Both the position numbers and the translations under genes were made by a program. Positions 37,125 through 45,826 of a stretch of 64,000 bases of DNA are shown in pieces. The first letter of the stretch is position 1. Every line of letters begins with the position of its first letter. Under the pieces are notes generated by a model, which saw only the letters and a program-made list of their open reading frames with translations, searched no databases and was not told the origin of the DNA. The DNA lies in NCBI GenBank assembly GCA_963804245.1, contig CAWDPQ010000009.1, positions 186,001-250,000 of the forward strand. Direction: 5' to 3'. Source of the DNA: CAWDPQ01 sp963804245 (GTDB lineage: Bacteria > Acidobacteriota > Vicinamibacteria > Vicinamibacterales > 2-12-FULL-66-21).

Positions 37125-37715
37125 ATGAAGACACAGATCCGGTGCAAATGGGCACAGACGCCGCTCAGCATTGCCTACCACGACGCCGAATGGGGCGTGC
37201 CGGTACACGACGACGTGGTGTTGTTCGAGTTCATCACGCTGGAGGGTGCGCAGGCGGGGCTGAGTTGGGAGACGATTCTGCGGAAACGCGACGCGTATCG
37301 TGACGCGTTCCTCGGGTTCGATCCAGCACGCGTCGCGCGTTTTTCACCGTCACGCATCGAACGGCTGCTGGCCAATCCCGGGATCGTCCGAAACCGGTTG
37401 AAGATCGCGAGCACCGTCGGCAACGCGAAGGCCGTGCTGCGCGTGCAGCGCGAGTTTGGTAGTCTCGACGCGTATATCTGGGGTTTCGTTGGTGGAAAAC
37501 CGCTTGTGAACAAACGTCGAACCCCTCGCGAGATTCCGGCCCGAACACCGGAATCGGACGCGCTCAGCCGCGATCTGTCGAAACGAGGATTCAAGTTCGT
37601 GGGATCGACGATTTGTTACGCGTTCATGCAGGCGGTCGGGCTCGTCAACGACCACACCGTGGATTGTTTCCGCTACGGCGCCACTCGTCCGCGTTCGGCA
37701 AGGGAGGACACGTGA
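37125..37715 (+). CDS. tag: DNA-3-methyladenine glycosylase I
   Basis: A 196-aa base-excision-repair enzyme that removes 3-methyladenine from alkylated DNA. The zinc ligands of the Tag family are all present: C7, H19, H177 and C181 (IRCKWA, AYHDAEWG, NDHTVDCFRY). The catalytic Glu40 lies in FITLEGAQAGLSWETIL, which also holds the base-binding tryptophan. FVGGKPLVNKRRTPREIPAR and KRGFKFVGSTICYAFMQAVG complete the fold. The length is normal. Its stop overlaps the GTG of the following esterase. Confidence 0.95.
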   Translation: MKTQIRCKWAQTPLSIAYHDAEWGVPVHDDVVLFEFITLEGAQAGLSWETILRKRDAYRDAFLGFDPARVARFSPSRIERLLANPGIVRNRLKIASTVGNAKAVLRVQREFGSLDAYIWGFVGGKPLVNKRRTPREIPARTPESDALSRDLSKRGFKFVGSTICYAFMQAVGLVNDHTVDCFRYGATRPRSAREDT

Positions 37716-39407
37716 GATCAACGCGCATGGCCTGGTCGCTCGCCGCCTTCCTTCCCATCGTGCTCGTTGCCGCGGTTCGCGCACAGACGGACCCAGCTGC
37801 GGCCTGCGCGGCGCTGGCCTCTCAAAAGCTGTCCAACACCACGATAACGGCCGCCGAGGCGATAACCAGCGGATCGTTTACGCCGCAGGCCGGGGCTCCG
37901 ATTGCCAATCTGCCACCGTTCTGCCGTGTCGCCGGCGTTCTGACGCCGACTGCTGAATCGCAGATTCTGTTCGAGGTGTGGCTGCCGCTGGAGAAGTGGA
38001 ATGGCAAGTTCGCCGGCGTGGGCAACGGCGGGTGGGCCGGCACCATTTCCTTCGGCGGACTTGCTGAACAGGTCCGGCGCGGGTACGCGGTCTCCTCTAC
38101 CAACACGGGACACGAGGCAGCACCTGGCATCAACGCCGCCCGATTTGCGTTCGAGCACCCGGAACGGCTGATCGACTTTGCGTTTCGCGCGCACCACGAA
38201 ACGGCGCTGTTGGCGAAGGCGCTCGTGCAGGCGTACTACGGCAAGGGGCCCGAACGTTCGTATTTCATCGGGTGCTCGTCGGGCGGCTACGAGGGCCTCA
38301 TGGCGGCACAACGTTACCCCACCGACTACGATGGCATCGTCGCCGGCGCCCCCGCGAACAACTGGACGCGTTTGATGGCCGGCGATTTCGACGGGGTGTT
38401 GGCTGTACCTGAAGGAGCCGGCGAGCAACCTTCCGCCGTCGGCATTGGGGGCGATGTATCGCGCCGTCCTCGCCAGCTGCGATAGTGCCGACGGCCTTGC
38501 CGACGGCGTCCTGAACGATCCGCGCCAATGCAAGTTCGATCCCGCCACCCTCCAATGCGGCGGCAATCAGGCGTCTGAGACATGTCTGACCGCGGCCCAG
38601 GTTCAGGCCGCTCAACGCGTGTACAGGGGGCTGAAAGATCCGACGACCGGCGCTCAGCTCTATCCCGGACTGGTGCCAGGGAGCGAGCCGTTCTGGCCGC
38701 ACCGCGATCCTGCCAATCCGTTTGCGATTCCGATCGCGCACTACAAGTGGCTCGTCTTCGCCGATCCGAACTGGGACTGGCGGACGTTCGACTTCGCGGC
38801 GCCGGCAGGCTATCAGGCGTTTCTCAAGGCCGAGGCGAAGTTCGCGCCACTTCTCAATGCCACCAATCCCGATCTGCGCGAGTTCAGGAAACGCGGCGGC
38901 AAGCTGCTGCAGTACCACGGCTGGAACGACCAGCTGATTGCTCCACAGAACAGCATCGACTACTACGAGAGCGTGCTCTCGTTTTCAAAGGAGCCGAACC
39001 GGAACGCGGCACTGAGCGACGTGCAGGGTTTCTACCGGTTGTTCATGGCGCCGGGTATGGCTCACTGCAGCGGTGGCACCGGTCCGAATTCGTTCGACAT
39101 GCAGGCCGCGCTCGAACAGTGGATCGAACGCGGGGTTGCGCCGGAACAGGTCGTTGCGACTCGAGCGATCAACGGCGTGGTGGACCGGTCGCGTCCGCTC
39201 TGTCCGTATCCCAAGGTTGCGGTTTACAAGGGAAAGGGCGATCCGAACGAGGCGGCCAATTTCAGCTGCCAGGAATTACCACGTCCAGCTTCCGGCCGGC
39301 GGGGGCCAGGCGCCCATGAGCTGTCTCATGACGATCACCTGTCCGATGTGGTGGGCGTTGTGCGTGGCGACGTGAACCAGCGCATCGGCGATGGTGTAGT
39401 TCGCTAG
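37712..39407 (+). CDS. Tannase/feruloyl esterase family protein, frameshifted
   Basis: Exported esterase: GTG 37712 five bases after GGGAGG, signal peptide (WSLAAFLPIVLVAAVRAQ), then FAGVGNGGWAGTISFGGLAE and the nucleophile motif FIGCSSGGYEGLMAAQRYP. The first frame reads to DFDGVLAV near 38407; one extra C at 38408-38409 breaks it, and the other frame continues KEPASNLPPSALGAMYRAVL. The rest includes LLQYHGWNDQLIAPQNSIDY (catalytic Asp) and APGMAHCSGGTGPN (catalytic His). The family's usual end is reached at EAANFSCQ (about 39272), but no stop follows there and the frame runs 130 bases into the convergent DinB gene. Confidence 0.85.
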
Positions 39408-39749
39408 CGGCGGAAATTCGATTGCCGGCGTGACCGGCTTCGTCACGTCTCCCTCGGCAAGTGCGCCGAGCTGGTGGAGTTGCTGAACAAAACGTGATTG
39501 CAGGTCCGGCCAGGAGCCCGCGGCGACCGCCGGCCACCCCGCCGCCGCCGAACCAACCATCGGTTTCGGCGCGCCCACGATGCGTGCATGGAACCAGTCC
39601 TGCCAGAACGAGAGGTGTGCGATGACTTCGGCAACCGAATGCTGAACGCCGCTCAGACGCCGCTCGGCATCGGCCGCGGTCAGGCCCTCGATCGCCTTCT
39701 CGGGGGCGAGGTAGGCAACCGGTGAGACGAGAAATTCATGCAGCTCCAC
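39276..39749 (-). CDS. DinB-like metal-binding protein
   Basis: A 157-aa four-helix-bundle protein of the DinB/YfiT superfamily. The metal triad is H45 (EVIAHLSFWQDW), H130 and H134 (HVATHNAHHIGQVIV). The ending MGAWPPPAGSWTW is characteristic of one acidobacterial DinB group. GTG 39749 was chosen because it starts the first helix (VELHEFLVSPVAYLAPEKAI); an upstream frame to 39830 has no similarity. Members are metal-dependent thiol transferases or unknown. This is one of only two minus-strand genes here, and its 3' end overlaps the extended esterase frame. Confidence 0.83.
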   Translation of the reverse strand: MELHEFLVSPVAYLAPEKAIEGLTAADAERRLSGVQHSVAEVIAHLSFWQDWFHARIVGAPKPMVGSAAAGWPAVAAGSWPDLQSRFVQQLHQLGALAEGDVTKPVTPAIEFPPLANYTIADALVHVATHNAHHIGQVIVMRQLMGAWPPPAGSWTW

Positions 39750-39824
39750 GGGCCGAACTCTAGCACGAGGCCTCCGAACCTTCCGTGGAGAACCTTCCGT
39801 AGAGAACCCCGTGTAAGCTGGGCC

Positions 39825-40629
39825 ATGCACATCGACGACCTCGCGACCGATCTACTGGCGGCACTGGACGGACGCAGCACGCTCGAGCCCATCACGGCGC
39901 GGGAGCCAGGATTCGACGCCAACGCCGCGTATCTGGTCAGTGCCGAAATTCTGCGCCGTCGCTGCGCTCGGGGCGAGCAACCCGTTGGCCGCAAGATCGG
40001 GTTCACGAATCGAGGCATCTGGTCCGAGTACCGCGTCGCGGCACCGATGTGGGCTCATGTCTACGACAGCACGGTCACCTACCTCGACGAACCTTCCGGA
40101 CGCCTTTCGATCGAACACCTGGTGCAGCCACTCATCGAGCCCGAAATCGTGCTCCATTTTTCGCGTGCTCCCGGCTCACTGCCAGACTGAGAGCGAGCTG
40201 CTCTCGACCGTGGATTGGATCGCGCACGGCTTCGAGATCGTTCAGTGCCATTTTCCGAAGTGGAAATTCGAGCTCGCCGATACGATTGCCGATTTCGGAC
40301 TGCACGGTGCACTGGTAATCGGACCCCGGCACAGCATTGTCGATCTGGGTGACGTCGATCGTAAGCTGCGCACGTTTACGATCACGCTGGCGAAAGATGG
40401 GATGGTGCGAGCACAGGGGACGGGCGCGAATGCTCTCGACGGTCCGCTGTCCGCTGCCCTGCACCTGATCAACGTCTTGAAAGACCAGCAGCAGTTTCAG
40501 CCCATTCAGGCCGGCGAGATCGTTACGACGGGTACGCTGGTGTCACCGCCAGCATTCCAGGCAGGCGAGACGTGGCTGACCGAGCTTTCGGGAATCGAGC
40601 TGCCGGGTCTCCGGCTTTCTGCCGGTTGA
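39825..40629 (+). CDS. Fumarylacetoacetate hydrolase / 2-keto-4-pentenoate hydratase family protein, frameshifted
   Basis: Starts MHIDDLATDLLAALDGRSTL; EQPVGRKIGFTNRGIWSEYR is the hydratase/decarboxylase N-terminal signature and LVQPLIEPEIVLHF gives the E-x-E metal ligands. The first frame stops at 40190 after APGSLPD, and the neighbouring frame continues TESELLSTVDWIAHGFEIVQ, FADFGLHGALVIGP-like sequence, and the C-terminal AGEIVTTGTLVSPPAFQAGE. One extra base near 40187 explains it. The restored length is about 267 aa. Such enzymes act late in aromatic meta-cleavage pathways; no pathway partners lie nearby. Confidence 0.82.
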
Positions 40630-40634
40630 GGGCC

Positions 40635-41483
40635 ATGGATAACCGTTCGCTCTCGAAGGTCATCGGATTCGTTGTGGCGGCTATCGCCATGCTGATCGCG
40701 ACCGGTCCCCTCGTCGGCATGCTCGGCGCACTGGCGGGAGTGTCGAACATTCCCGAGTGGGTCTACGCGTCGGTCTTCTCCGCGCAACTGTTGATTGGAA
40801 GCAGCCTCGCATTGAGGTTGGATGGAGAGAGCCTGGAAAATCTGGGTCTGGTTCCGGCGAGTGCCAGGATCCGTGAATTCACCTTCGGCGTTGTCGTGAG
40901 TGTGGTGCTGTTTTGCCTGCTGGCACTCGTTCGGGGTGCGGCGATTGGAGCGGCTTGGACCTTCGGAGGTCCACCCGCGGCGCTCGCCGCGTGTGCCGGC
41001 CTGGGTGCCGCGCTTCTGCTGATGTTGCCGGAAGAGCTGCTCTTCCGCGGATATGCGTTCCAGCGACTCATGCGCGTGATCGGTGTGTGGCCGGGGATCC
41101 TGGTCTCGGCGACACTCTTCGGCATCTATCACCTGTTTGGATCCGGCATGTGGGGTATCGGCGCGTTTTTTCAGTTGGCGATGCCCACCCTGGGAGGCAT
41201 CGCCTTCGGCTGGGCGGCCGTGCGTACGAACGGCCTGGCGTTACCCATCGGCCTGCACCTTGGTGGCAACTGGGTTCAGGCGTCGATATTTTCGTTCCGG
41301 CCCGTCGGCGCGACTGAACCTGGAGCGCTGTGGACCGTCTATGTCACGGACGTTCAGCAGCATAGGCTGTACGCTCCGGACTTCAGTGCGCACGCTCCTT
41401 ACATCGTTGCCATGTTCGTTCTCCTCTTCGTGGTCCAGCTTGCGTTTCCGCCGCGGGCGAGCGCAGTCCGGCAACCCTACTGA
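40635..41483 (+). CDS. CPBP family intramembrane metalloprotease
   Basis: A 282-aa membrane protein of the CAAX/Abi (CPBP) family. The catalytic EExxxR motif is E133-E134-L-L-F-R138 in LPEELLFRGYAFQRLM, followed by the second-motif histidine H166 (FGIYHLFGS) and the HxxxN pair H208/N212 (LHLGGNWV). Eight or so helices are visible. Bacterial members are putative membrane proteases linked to protein maturation or bacteriocin immunity. ATG 40635 lies 6 bases after the FAH-family stop. Confidence 0.9.
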   Translation: MDNRSLSKVIGFVVAAIAMLIATGPLVGMLGALAGVSNIPEWVYASVFSAQLLIGSSLALRLDGESLENLGLVPASARIREFTFGVVVSVVLFCLLALVRGAAIGAAWTFGGPPAALAACAGLGAALLLMLPEELLFRGYAFQRLMRVIGVWPGILVSATLFGIYHLFGSGMWGIGAFFQLAMPTLGGIAFGWAAVRTNGLALPIGLHLGGNWVQASIFSFRPVGATEPGALWTVYVTDVQQHRLYAPDFSAHAPYIVAMFVLLFVVQLAFPPRASAVRQPY

Positions 41484-41486
41484 CAA

Positions 41487-41999
41487 ATGAAAGCGTCGGT
41501 CAGGTTGGAAGAGGCGGATGATGCGGCTGCCGTTCGCGACGTCAATCAGAAGGCGTTTGCAGGACCGGTCGAAGCGCGAATCGTGGACGCGGTCCGCGGC
41601 TCGCCCGGAAGCATCTCCCTGGTGGCGACCGTGCGCGGGCAAGTCGTGGCGCACATTCTCTTCACGCCAGTCACCATCGACCCGCCACCGGCGCGTATCC
41701 GCGTCGCCGGCCTGGCGCCGATGGCCGTGCTGCCGGACTTTCAGCGTCTGGGCATCGGGGGCGAGCTGATACGGGCCGGTTTTCAGGAGTGTCGGCGACT
41801 CGAGTACTCGGCAGTCGTCGTGGTTGGTCACCCTGATTACTATCCGCGGTTCGGGTTCCAGCCTGCCGATACATGGGGTTTGAAGTACGTCGACCCGGTT
41901 CCGCGTGAAGTGTTCATGGCCGTCGAGCTCCAGAGCGGCGCGTTGACGGACTGCTCGGGCATCGTTCGGTTCCGTCCGGAATTCGTGGAGGCTGAATGA
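41487..41999 (+). CDS. GNAT family N-acetyltransferase (YhbS-like)
   Basis: A 170-aa acetyltransferase: SVRLEEADDAAAVRDVNQKA, then VAHILFTPVTIDPPPAR, LAPMAVLPDFQRLGIGGELI with the Q-R-L-G-I-G acetyl-CoA loop, and VVVGHPDYYPRFGFQPADTW, the H-P-x-Y-Y-x-R-F-G-F motif that marks the YhbS-like subgroup. It starts 3 bases after the CPBP gene and overlaps the next start, so three genes here are probably read together. Confidence 0.92.
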   Translation: MKASVRLEEADDAAAVRDVNQKAFAGPVEARIVDAVRGSPGSISLVATVRGQVVAHILFTPVTIDPPPARIRVAGLAPMAVLPDFQRLGIGGELIRAGFQECRRLEYSAVVVVGHPDYYPRFGFQPADTWGLKYVDPVPREVFMAVELQSGALTDCSGIVRFRPEFVEAE

Positions 42000-42418
42000 T
42001 TTCCGCACTGCTGCTCGTCATGGCGTTCATGACCGGTCAAGCACCTCAGGATGCCACCACCGGAGAGCTCAAGAAGATCGAAGATCGGCTCGCCGCCTCC
42101 TGGAAGCAAGGCGATTGCGACGCCTGGGGCGCCAGTCTCGACCCGCAGTGGTCCGTCATCCACGTGACCGGTGCCATCATGACGAAGGTTCAAGTCATGG
42201 AGTTGTGCAGGGCTCCAGAGTCACGTTTCGAGGCGTTCAACATAGACGAGCTCGTCGTCCGGTCGTTCGGCAACGCTGCAGTAGTGACCGGCCGCACACT
42301 GGTGACGACGCGTGGTGTGACGCCGCAGACGGTGAGGCTTCGGTTCACCGATGTGTTCGTTCGCCGCTCAGGACGGTGGCTGATCGTCGCCTCGCAGGGC
42401 ACACTCCTCCAACCTTGA
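41996..42418 (+). CDS. Exported SnoaL/NTF2-like (DUF4440) protein
   Basis: A 140-aa protein with a short signal peptide (ISALLLVMAFMTGQAP) and an NTF2-like cone-shaped domain: LKKIEDRLAASWKQGDCDAW, SLDPQWSVIHVTGAIMTKVQ, NAAVVTGRTLVTTRGVTPQT and VRLRFTDVFVRRSGRWLIVA. This is the DUF4440 pattern; members bind small ligands or act as ketosteroid-isomerase-like enzymes. The ATG overlaps the upstream stop. Confidence 0.85.
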   Translation: MISALLLVMAFMTGQAPQDATTGELKKIEDRLAASWKQGDCDAWGASLDPQWSVIHVTGAIMTKVQVMELCRAPESRFEAFNIDELVVRSFGNAAVVTGRTLVTTRGVTPQTVRLRFTDVFVRRSGRWLIVASQGTLLQP

Positions 42419-42437
42419 CCGGGCGCGACCCGCGCGG

Positions 42438-42605
42438 ATGAGAATCTTCCTCGCGATCCGAGCGGCACTTTTCCTCATCCTGATGATGTTTGTCCTCTTT
42501 CACCTGGTCGTCGTCGTTTACGAGGAGCCCGCTCTCGGGTCGCAATTTGGCGCGAGCTATCGTGCCTATCGGCGCGCGGTTCCGCGTTGGGGGTTCACCG
42601 TTCAC
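42438..42605 (+). pseudogene. Remnant of an isoprenylcysteine-methyltransferase-family gene
   Basis: The frame reads MRIFLAIRAALFLILMMFVL then FHLVVVVYEEPALGSQFGAS and YRAYRRAVPRWG. The EEPAL...F...Y..Y...V.RW block is the C-terminus of the ICMT/PEMT family and aligns with the intact gene at 22539 (EEPALRRAFDGDYEAYCRRV). The first two thirds, with the SAM-binding RGPYR/NPMY motif, are absent. The frame remains open beyond 42605 to 43100 without similarity, overlapping the next gene. This is taken as a truncated paralogue. Confidence 0.7.
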
Positions 42606-42652
42606 CCGTTCCGGTCGCGTCCGCCGGCCGCCTGTAGCCAATTGTTCTATTG

Positions 42653-42664
42653 TTGTAGTACAAT
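42653..42664 (+). promoter_or_regulatory. Candidate operator and -10 box before a membrane-protein gene
   Basis: TTGTAGTACAA (42653-42663) is an 11-base perfect inverted repeat, and TACAAT (42659-42664), a good -10 hexamer, overlaps it. The gene starts 27 bases downstream after GCGGAGGGG. The base composition switches abruptly to AT-rich for about 40 bases. The shape resembles BlaI/CopY-type operators, but no such regulator is encoded here and no convincing -35 box is seen. Confidence 0.45.
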
Positions 42665-42690
42665 CACATCCAATAGAAGCGGAGGGGTAA

Positions 42691-43119
42691 ATGGAACTCC
42701 TGATGATCGTTCTCTCCGGGATGGTTGGCGGCCTCATCGTGGCTCTGTTCATCGGGCTGTTCGGGGGCCGTCCCCGGAGCGAGTCTTCCGAAGCCCGCCT
42801 GGAGCCGCCCTCACCTCACCTCATCAACATGGCGCACATTCGCGTCGCCGGCGGTGGCGGTCTGGGGATGGTGGCGATGGCTATCACGGTCGCGATCTTC
42901 GTGCCGCAAATCCGATTCAGCATGGCCGTCGCCATGTTGCTTGGCATCGTGTTCGCTGCGGCGTTGATCGCCTACCGGCGCCGGCAAGGGCCCCTCGGGT
43001 CGAGCACCACTCCCGGCGCGCACTCGATGTTCCCGATGGAGACGCCGCCGCCAGGCACACCGACCGCTCAGTCTGCGCCGTCGCGGGGCCGCGGCCATGA
43101 GCTCGCCAGAGCCGTTTGA
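42691..43119 (+). CDS. Hypothetical membrane protein
   Basis: A 142-aa protein with a membrane helix at the N-terminus (MIVLSGMVGGLIVALFIGLF), a polar loop with SPHLINMAHIRVAGGGG, then two helices (GLGMVAMAITVAIFVPQI; MAVAMLLGIVFAAALIAY) and a Pro/Thr-rich tail. The block around LINMAHIRVAG looks conserved. No function is known. It has a strong GGAGGGG ribosome site and a candidate operator upstream. Confidence 0.7.
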   Translation: MELLMIVLSGMVGGLIVALFIGLFGGRPRSESSEARLEPPSPHLINMAHIRVAGGGGLGMVAMAITVAIFVPQIRFSMAVAMLLGIVFAAALIAYRRRQGPLGSSTTPGAHSMFPMETPPPGTPTAQSAPSRGRGHELARAV

Positions 43120-43133
43120 GCGGACGAGCTCAG

Positions 43134-43203
43134 GGGGTCAGATCTTGTTTCTTGCACGAGTGTCCTCGAGCAGACACTCGTGCAAGAAACAAGATCTGAC
43201 CCC
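43134..43203 (+). repeat. Perfect 31-bp palindromic element
   Basis: Arms 43134-43164 and 43173-43203 are exact reverse complements (31 bp) around an 8-base loop (CTCGAGCA). The outer end is GGGGTCAGATCTTG and the inner end GAGTGTC. A degenerate copy lies at 10753-10819. It occupies a 244-base gap with no gene. A perfect stem this long can act as a terminator for both strands or be a REP-type mobile element. Confidence 0.93.
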
Positions 43204-43363
43204 ACTTGCCGCGTCGGCCATCCCGGGCTACCGTATCCTCGCGTAGCAGGGCGCACCCCGTCCGCGGGAAGGGCCGAGCCCACCTGACCGTGCACGCTGT
43301 CACAATCTCGATCTTCTTTCAGCCCGTCGTGCGGACGCGGGCGTAATCGAAGGGAGATCGTCT

Positions 43364-45262
43364 ATGTCCGCCACGCCGCTGCCCGCTCGTCCGTCGCTCG
43401 AGCAACTCCGCAAGCAAGCCAAGGACAAACTCGAGCATCTTCGTCTCGGCGATGCTGCCGCCACGCTCGCCGATGCCCAGTTCGCACTCGCCCGCGAGTA
43501 CGGGTTCGAGAGCTGGCCGAAGCTCGTCCACCGTGTCGAAGCCATGATCGCCTCCGGCCGCATTGCGCCGTTCGAGCAGCTGGCGAACGATCTGCTGGCC
43601 GGCTACAACGGTGACGCCGCGTCACTCGAACGCATCGGCGCCCATTTCGGCGATTCATACAACAACGAGCAGCGGCGCGAACGTGTGCGTGGTCGCATCA
43701 ACGCACTCCATAAACGATCAGCCGAGCCTACACTCGACGACGTGCGGCTGGTCGTCGCCCGTCAGTTCGGCTTCGATACCTGGCGTGCCCTGGCAGAGAG
43801 CGTCGCGCAGCGGGCGGACGGCTCTGTCGCGCCGACGGCAGGGATCAGCAGGCCGCCGTTCTATCGGGTCGACGCCAGACGGCGTCTGATCGAGCCGCAG
43901 CCGCCGCTGAACGACGCCGATTGGACGACGATCTTCTCCGTCATGAAGGAGCAAGGCCTCACCGGCATCGCGTCCGCCGCGATCACCGACAGCGCGATGC
44001 AACGGCTGTCACGTCTCGAGTTCGTGACGACAATCAACGCCGGCGGGGCGCGGCTGCTCACCGACGACGGCCTGCAGCACCTGGCGAATATGCCGCAGTT
44101 GCAGGAGCTGGATCTGAGCGGCTGGCACAGTCCGCTCACCGATCGCGGTCTCGAGGTCCTGCGACATCTCGAGAACCTCCAGCGCTTTTCGATGTGCTGG
44201 CCGCAGCGCATCACCGACGCCGGCGTCGCGAACCTGGCCCACGCCGATCACCTCGAGCGCGTGAACCTGATGGGCACGCCGACCGGCGACGGGGCGATTC
44301 ACGCCCTCAGAGGAAAGCCCCGCTTGCGGTTCTTCAACACCGGGAAGCTCGTCACCGATGCAGGGCTGCCGCTCCTTCACGACTTTCCAATGTTCAAGCG
44401 GTGGCATGGCGGCGACATGACGTTCGATCTCATGGCATTCGAAGCCGAGCCCAACCATCTCATGATCGACGGGCCGTTCACCGACAAGGGACTCGCCGGG
44501 CTGCGCGGGCTCGACGGCGTCTTCGGTTTTGGTTTCTTCTGGCACGCCCACGGCTTCACCGGCGATGGGCTCGCCGCCCTGGCCGACCTGGCCAACCTGG
44601 GATTTCTCGGCTGCCAGGGCGATCGCTGCGATGATGCGGCGATGCGCCAGATTGCCAGAATCCCGAAGTTGCGTATGCTCATGGGCCAGGGCACGGTCGC
44701 GACCGACGAAGGGTTCGCCGCGCTCAGCCGCTCGCAGACGATCGAGTACATCTGGGGTCGTGAGTGTCCCAACCTGACCGGCCGCGGCCTCGCCGCACTC
44801 TCAGCGATGCCGGCGCTGCGGGGCCTGGCCGTCAGCTGCAAGTTCGTGGATGACGAGGCATTGTCGGCGCTGCCGCGCTTTCCGGCGCTCACCGCGCTGA
44901 TGCCGATGGATGTGACCGACGACGGCTTTCGACACGTGGGACGCTGCGAAAAGCTGGAGAATCTGTGGTGCATGTATTGCCGCGACACTGGTGACATGGC
45001 CACCAGTCACATCGCCGGTTTGAAGCACTTGCGGACGTACTATGCCGGGAAGACACGGATAACCGACCGCAGCCTCGAGATCCTCTCCGGCATGACGTCG
45101 CTGGAGAAATTGGAATTCTGGGAAGTTGCCGGGATCACGGACGCTGGCGTCGCCGCGCTGGCCGGTTTGCCGAATTTGCGGGAGATTACCGTGGAGGGAT
45201 CGCCGAACGTGACCCGCGGCGGGATGTCTGTTTTTTCCGACAAGGTGCAGGTGAAGTTTTGA
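43364..45262 (+). CDS. Leucine-rich-repeat protein with an N-terminal 'GFxSWxxL' duplicated module
   Basis: A 632-aa protein. Residues 35-59 and 124-148 are two copies of one module (ALAREYGFESWPKLVHRVE and VVARQFGFDTWRALAESVA, with preceding helix), a sequence often found at the start of acidobacterial repeat proteins. From about residue 190 onward there are at least twelve leucine-rich repeats of the cysteine-containing/internalin-like type, such as DDGLQHLANMPQLQELDLSG, DRGLEVLRHLENLQRFSMCW, DAGVANLAHADHLERVNLMG and DAGVAALAGLPNLREITVEG. It lacks a signal peptide. The role is probably protein binding. Confidence 0.85.
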   Translation: MSATPLPARPSLEQLRKQAKDKLEHLRLGDAAATLADAQFALAREYGFESWPKLVHRVEAMIASGRIAPFEQLANDLLAGYNGDAASLERIGAHFGDSYNNEQRRERVRGRINALHKRSAEPTLDDVRLVVARQFGFDTWRALAESVAQRADGSVAPTAGISRPPFYRVDARRRLIEPQPPLNDADWTTIFSVMKEQGLTGIASAAITDSAMQRLSRLEFVTTINAGGARLLTDDGLQHLANMPQLQELDLSGWHSPLTDRGLEVLRHLENLQRFSMCWPQRITDAGVANLAHADHLERVNLMGTPTGDGAIHALRGKPRLRFFNTGKLVTDAGLPLLHDFPMFKRWHGGDMTFDLMAFEAEPNHLMIDGPFTDKGLAGLRGLDGVFGFGFFWHAHGFTGDGLAALADLANLGFLGCQGDRCDDAAMRQIARIPKLRMLMGQGTVATDEGFAALSRSQTIEYIWGRECPNLTGRGLAALSAMPALRGLAVSCKFVDDEALSALPRFPALTALMPMDVTDDGFRHVGRCEKLENLWCMYCRDTGDMATSHIAGLKHLRTYYAGKTRITDRSLEILSGMTSLEKLEFWEVAGITDAGVAALAGLPNLREITVEGSPNVTRGGMSVFSDKVQVKF

Positions 45263-45648
45263 CGCGTGGGTCTCGGCGTCAGTTCTCTCGACCGATCCTC
45301 ACGGCCATCGATCGGAGCAAGATATTGGGGATTCGAGCCGGCACGCGCAGCGATCATCGCTTCATCGGTGTCTGGGCCGTTGTCGTGGGCCAGCGCGTGT
45401 TCGCGCGATCGTGGACGATCGAGCCGGCCGGTTGGTACCGCACGCTCGTCGACGATCCCCTCGGGACGATTCAGGTGGATACGCGTCAGCTTCGCATTCG
45501 CGCAGTCAGGATCCGAAGCGAACGCATCCGCGACGCCGTCGAGCGTGCCTACGCCGAAAAGTACTGGACGCCTGGCGCTCGGCGGTACGTCCGCGGCTTC
45601 CGTACTCCGCGTCGACGGGATACGACGATCGAGTTCGTGCCACGCTAA
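45259..45648 (+). CDS. DUF2255 family protein
   Basis: A 129-aa protein of the DUF2255 family: ILTAIDRSKILGIRAGTRSD, HRFIGVWAVVVGQRVFARSW, then the basic region HRFIG-to-TRQLRIRAVRIRSERIR and the ending AYAEKYWTPGARRYVRGFRT. Members are small beta-rich proteins of unknown function. The TTG at 45259 overlaps the stop of the LRR gene (TTTTGA), so the start is set by coupling. Confidence 0.82.
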   Translation: MTRGSRRQFSRPILTAIDRSKILGIRAGTRSDHRFIGVWAVVVGQRVFARSWTIEPAGWYRTLVDDPLGTIQVDTRQLRIRAVRIRSERIRDAVERAYAEKYWTPGARRYVRGFRTPRRRDTTIEFVPR

Positions 45649-45686
45649 TCGGGGGACTCGGGAGCAGCGCCTGCGGCCCGAGCGAC

Positions 45687-45726
45687 CCTTCGACGTAGCT
45701 CAGGGTCGTCCTGAGCTTGTCGAAGG
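45687..45726 (+). repeat. CCTTCGAC...GTCGAAGG inverted repeat
   Basis: Arms CCTTCGACGTAGCTCAGG and CCTGAGCTTGTCGAAGG are near-complementary with one bulge and a short TCGT loop. The same kind of element is widespread in GC-rich bacterial genomes. It could form a terminator-like hairpin after the DUF2255 gene; no T-run follows. Confidence 0.75.
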
Positions 45727-45826
45727 ACGAGGCGCGAAGGCGCCGAGCGAGAGCGAGCGGGGGTGGGGCCCGGCGAGCGCTGACAAATGCCCTCGAGCGC
45801 CGAACGCCGATTTTTCGGGAGGATGC

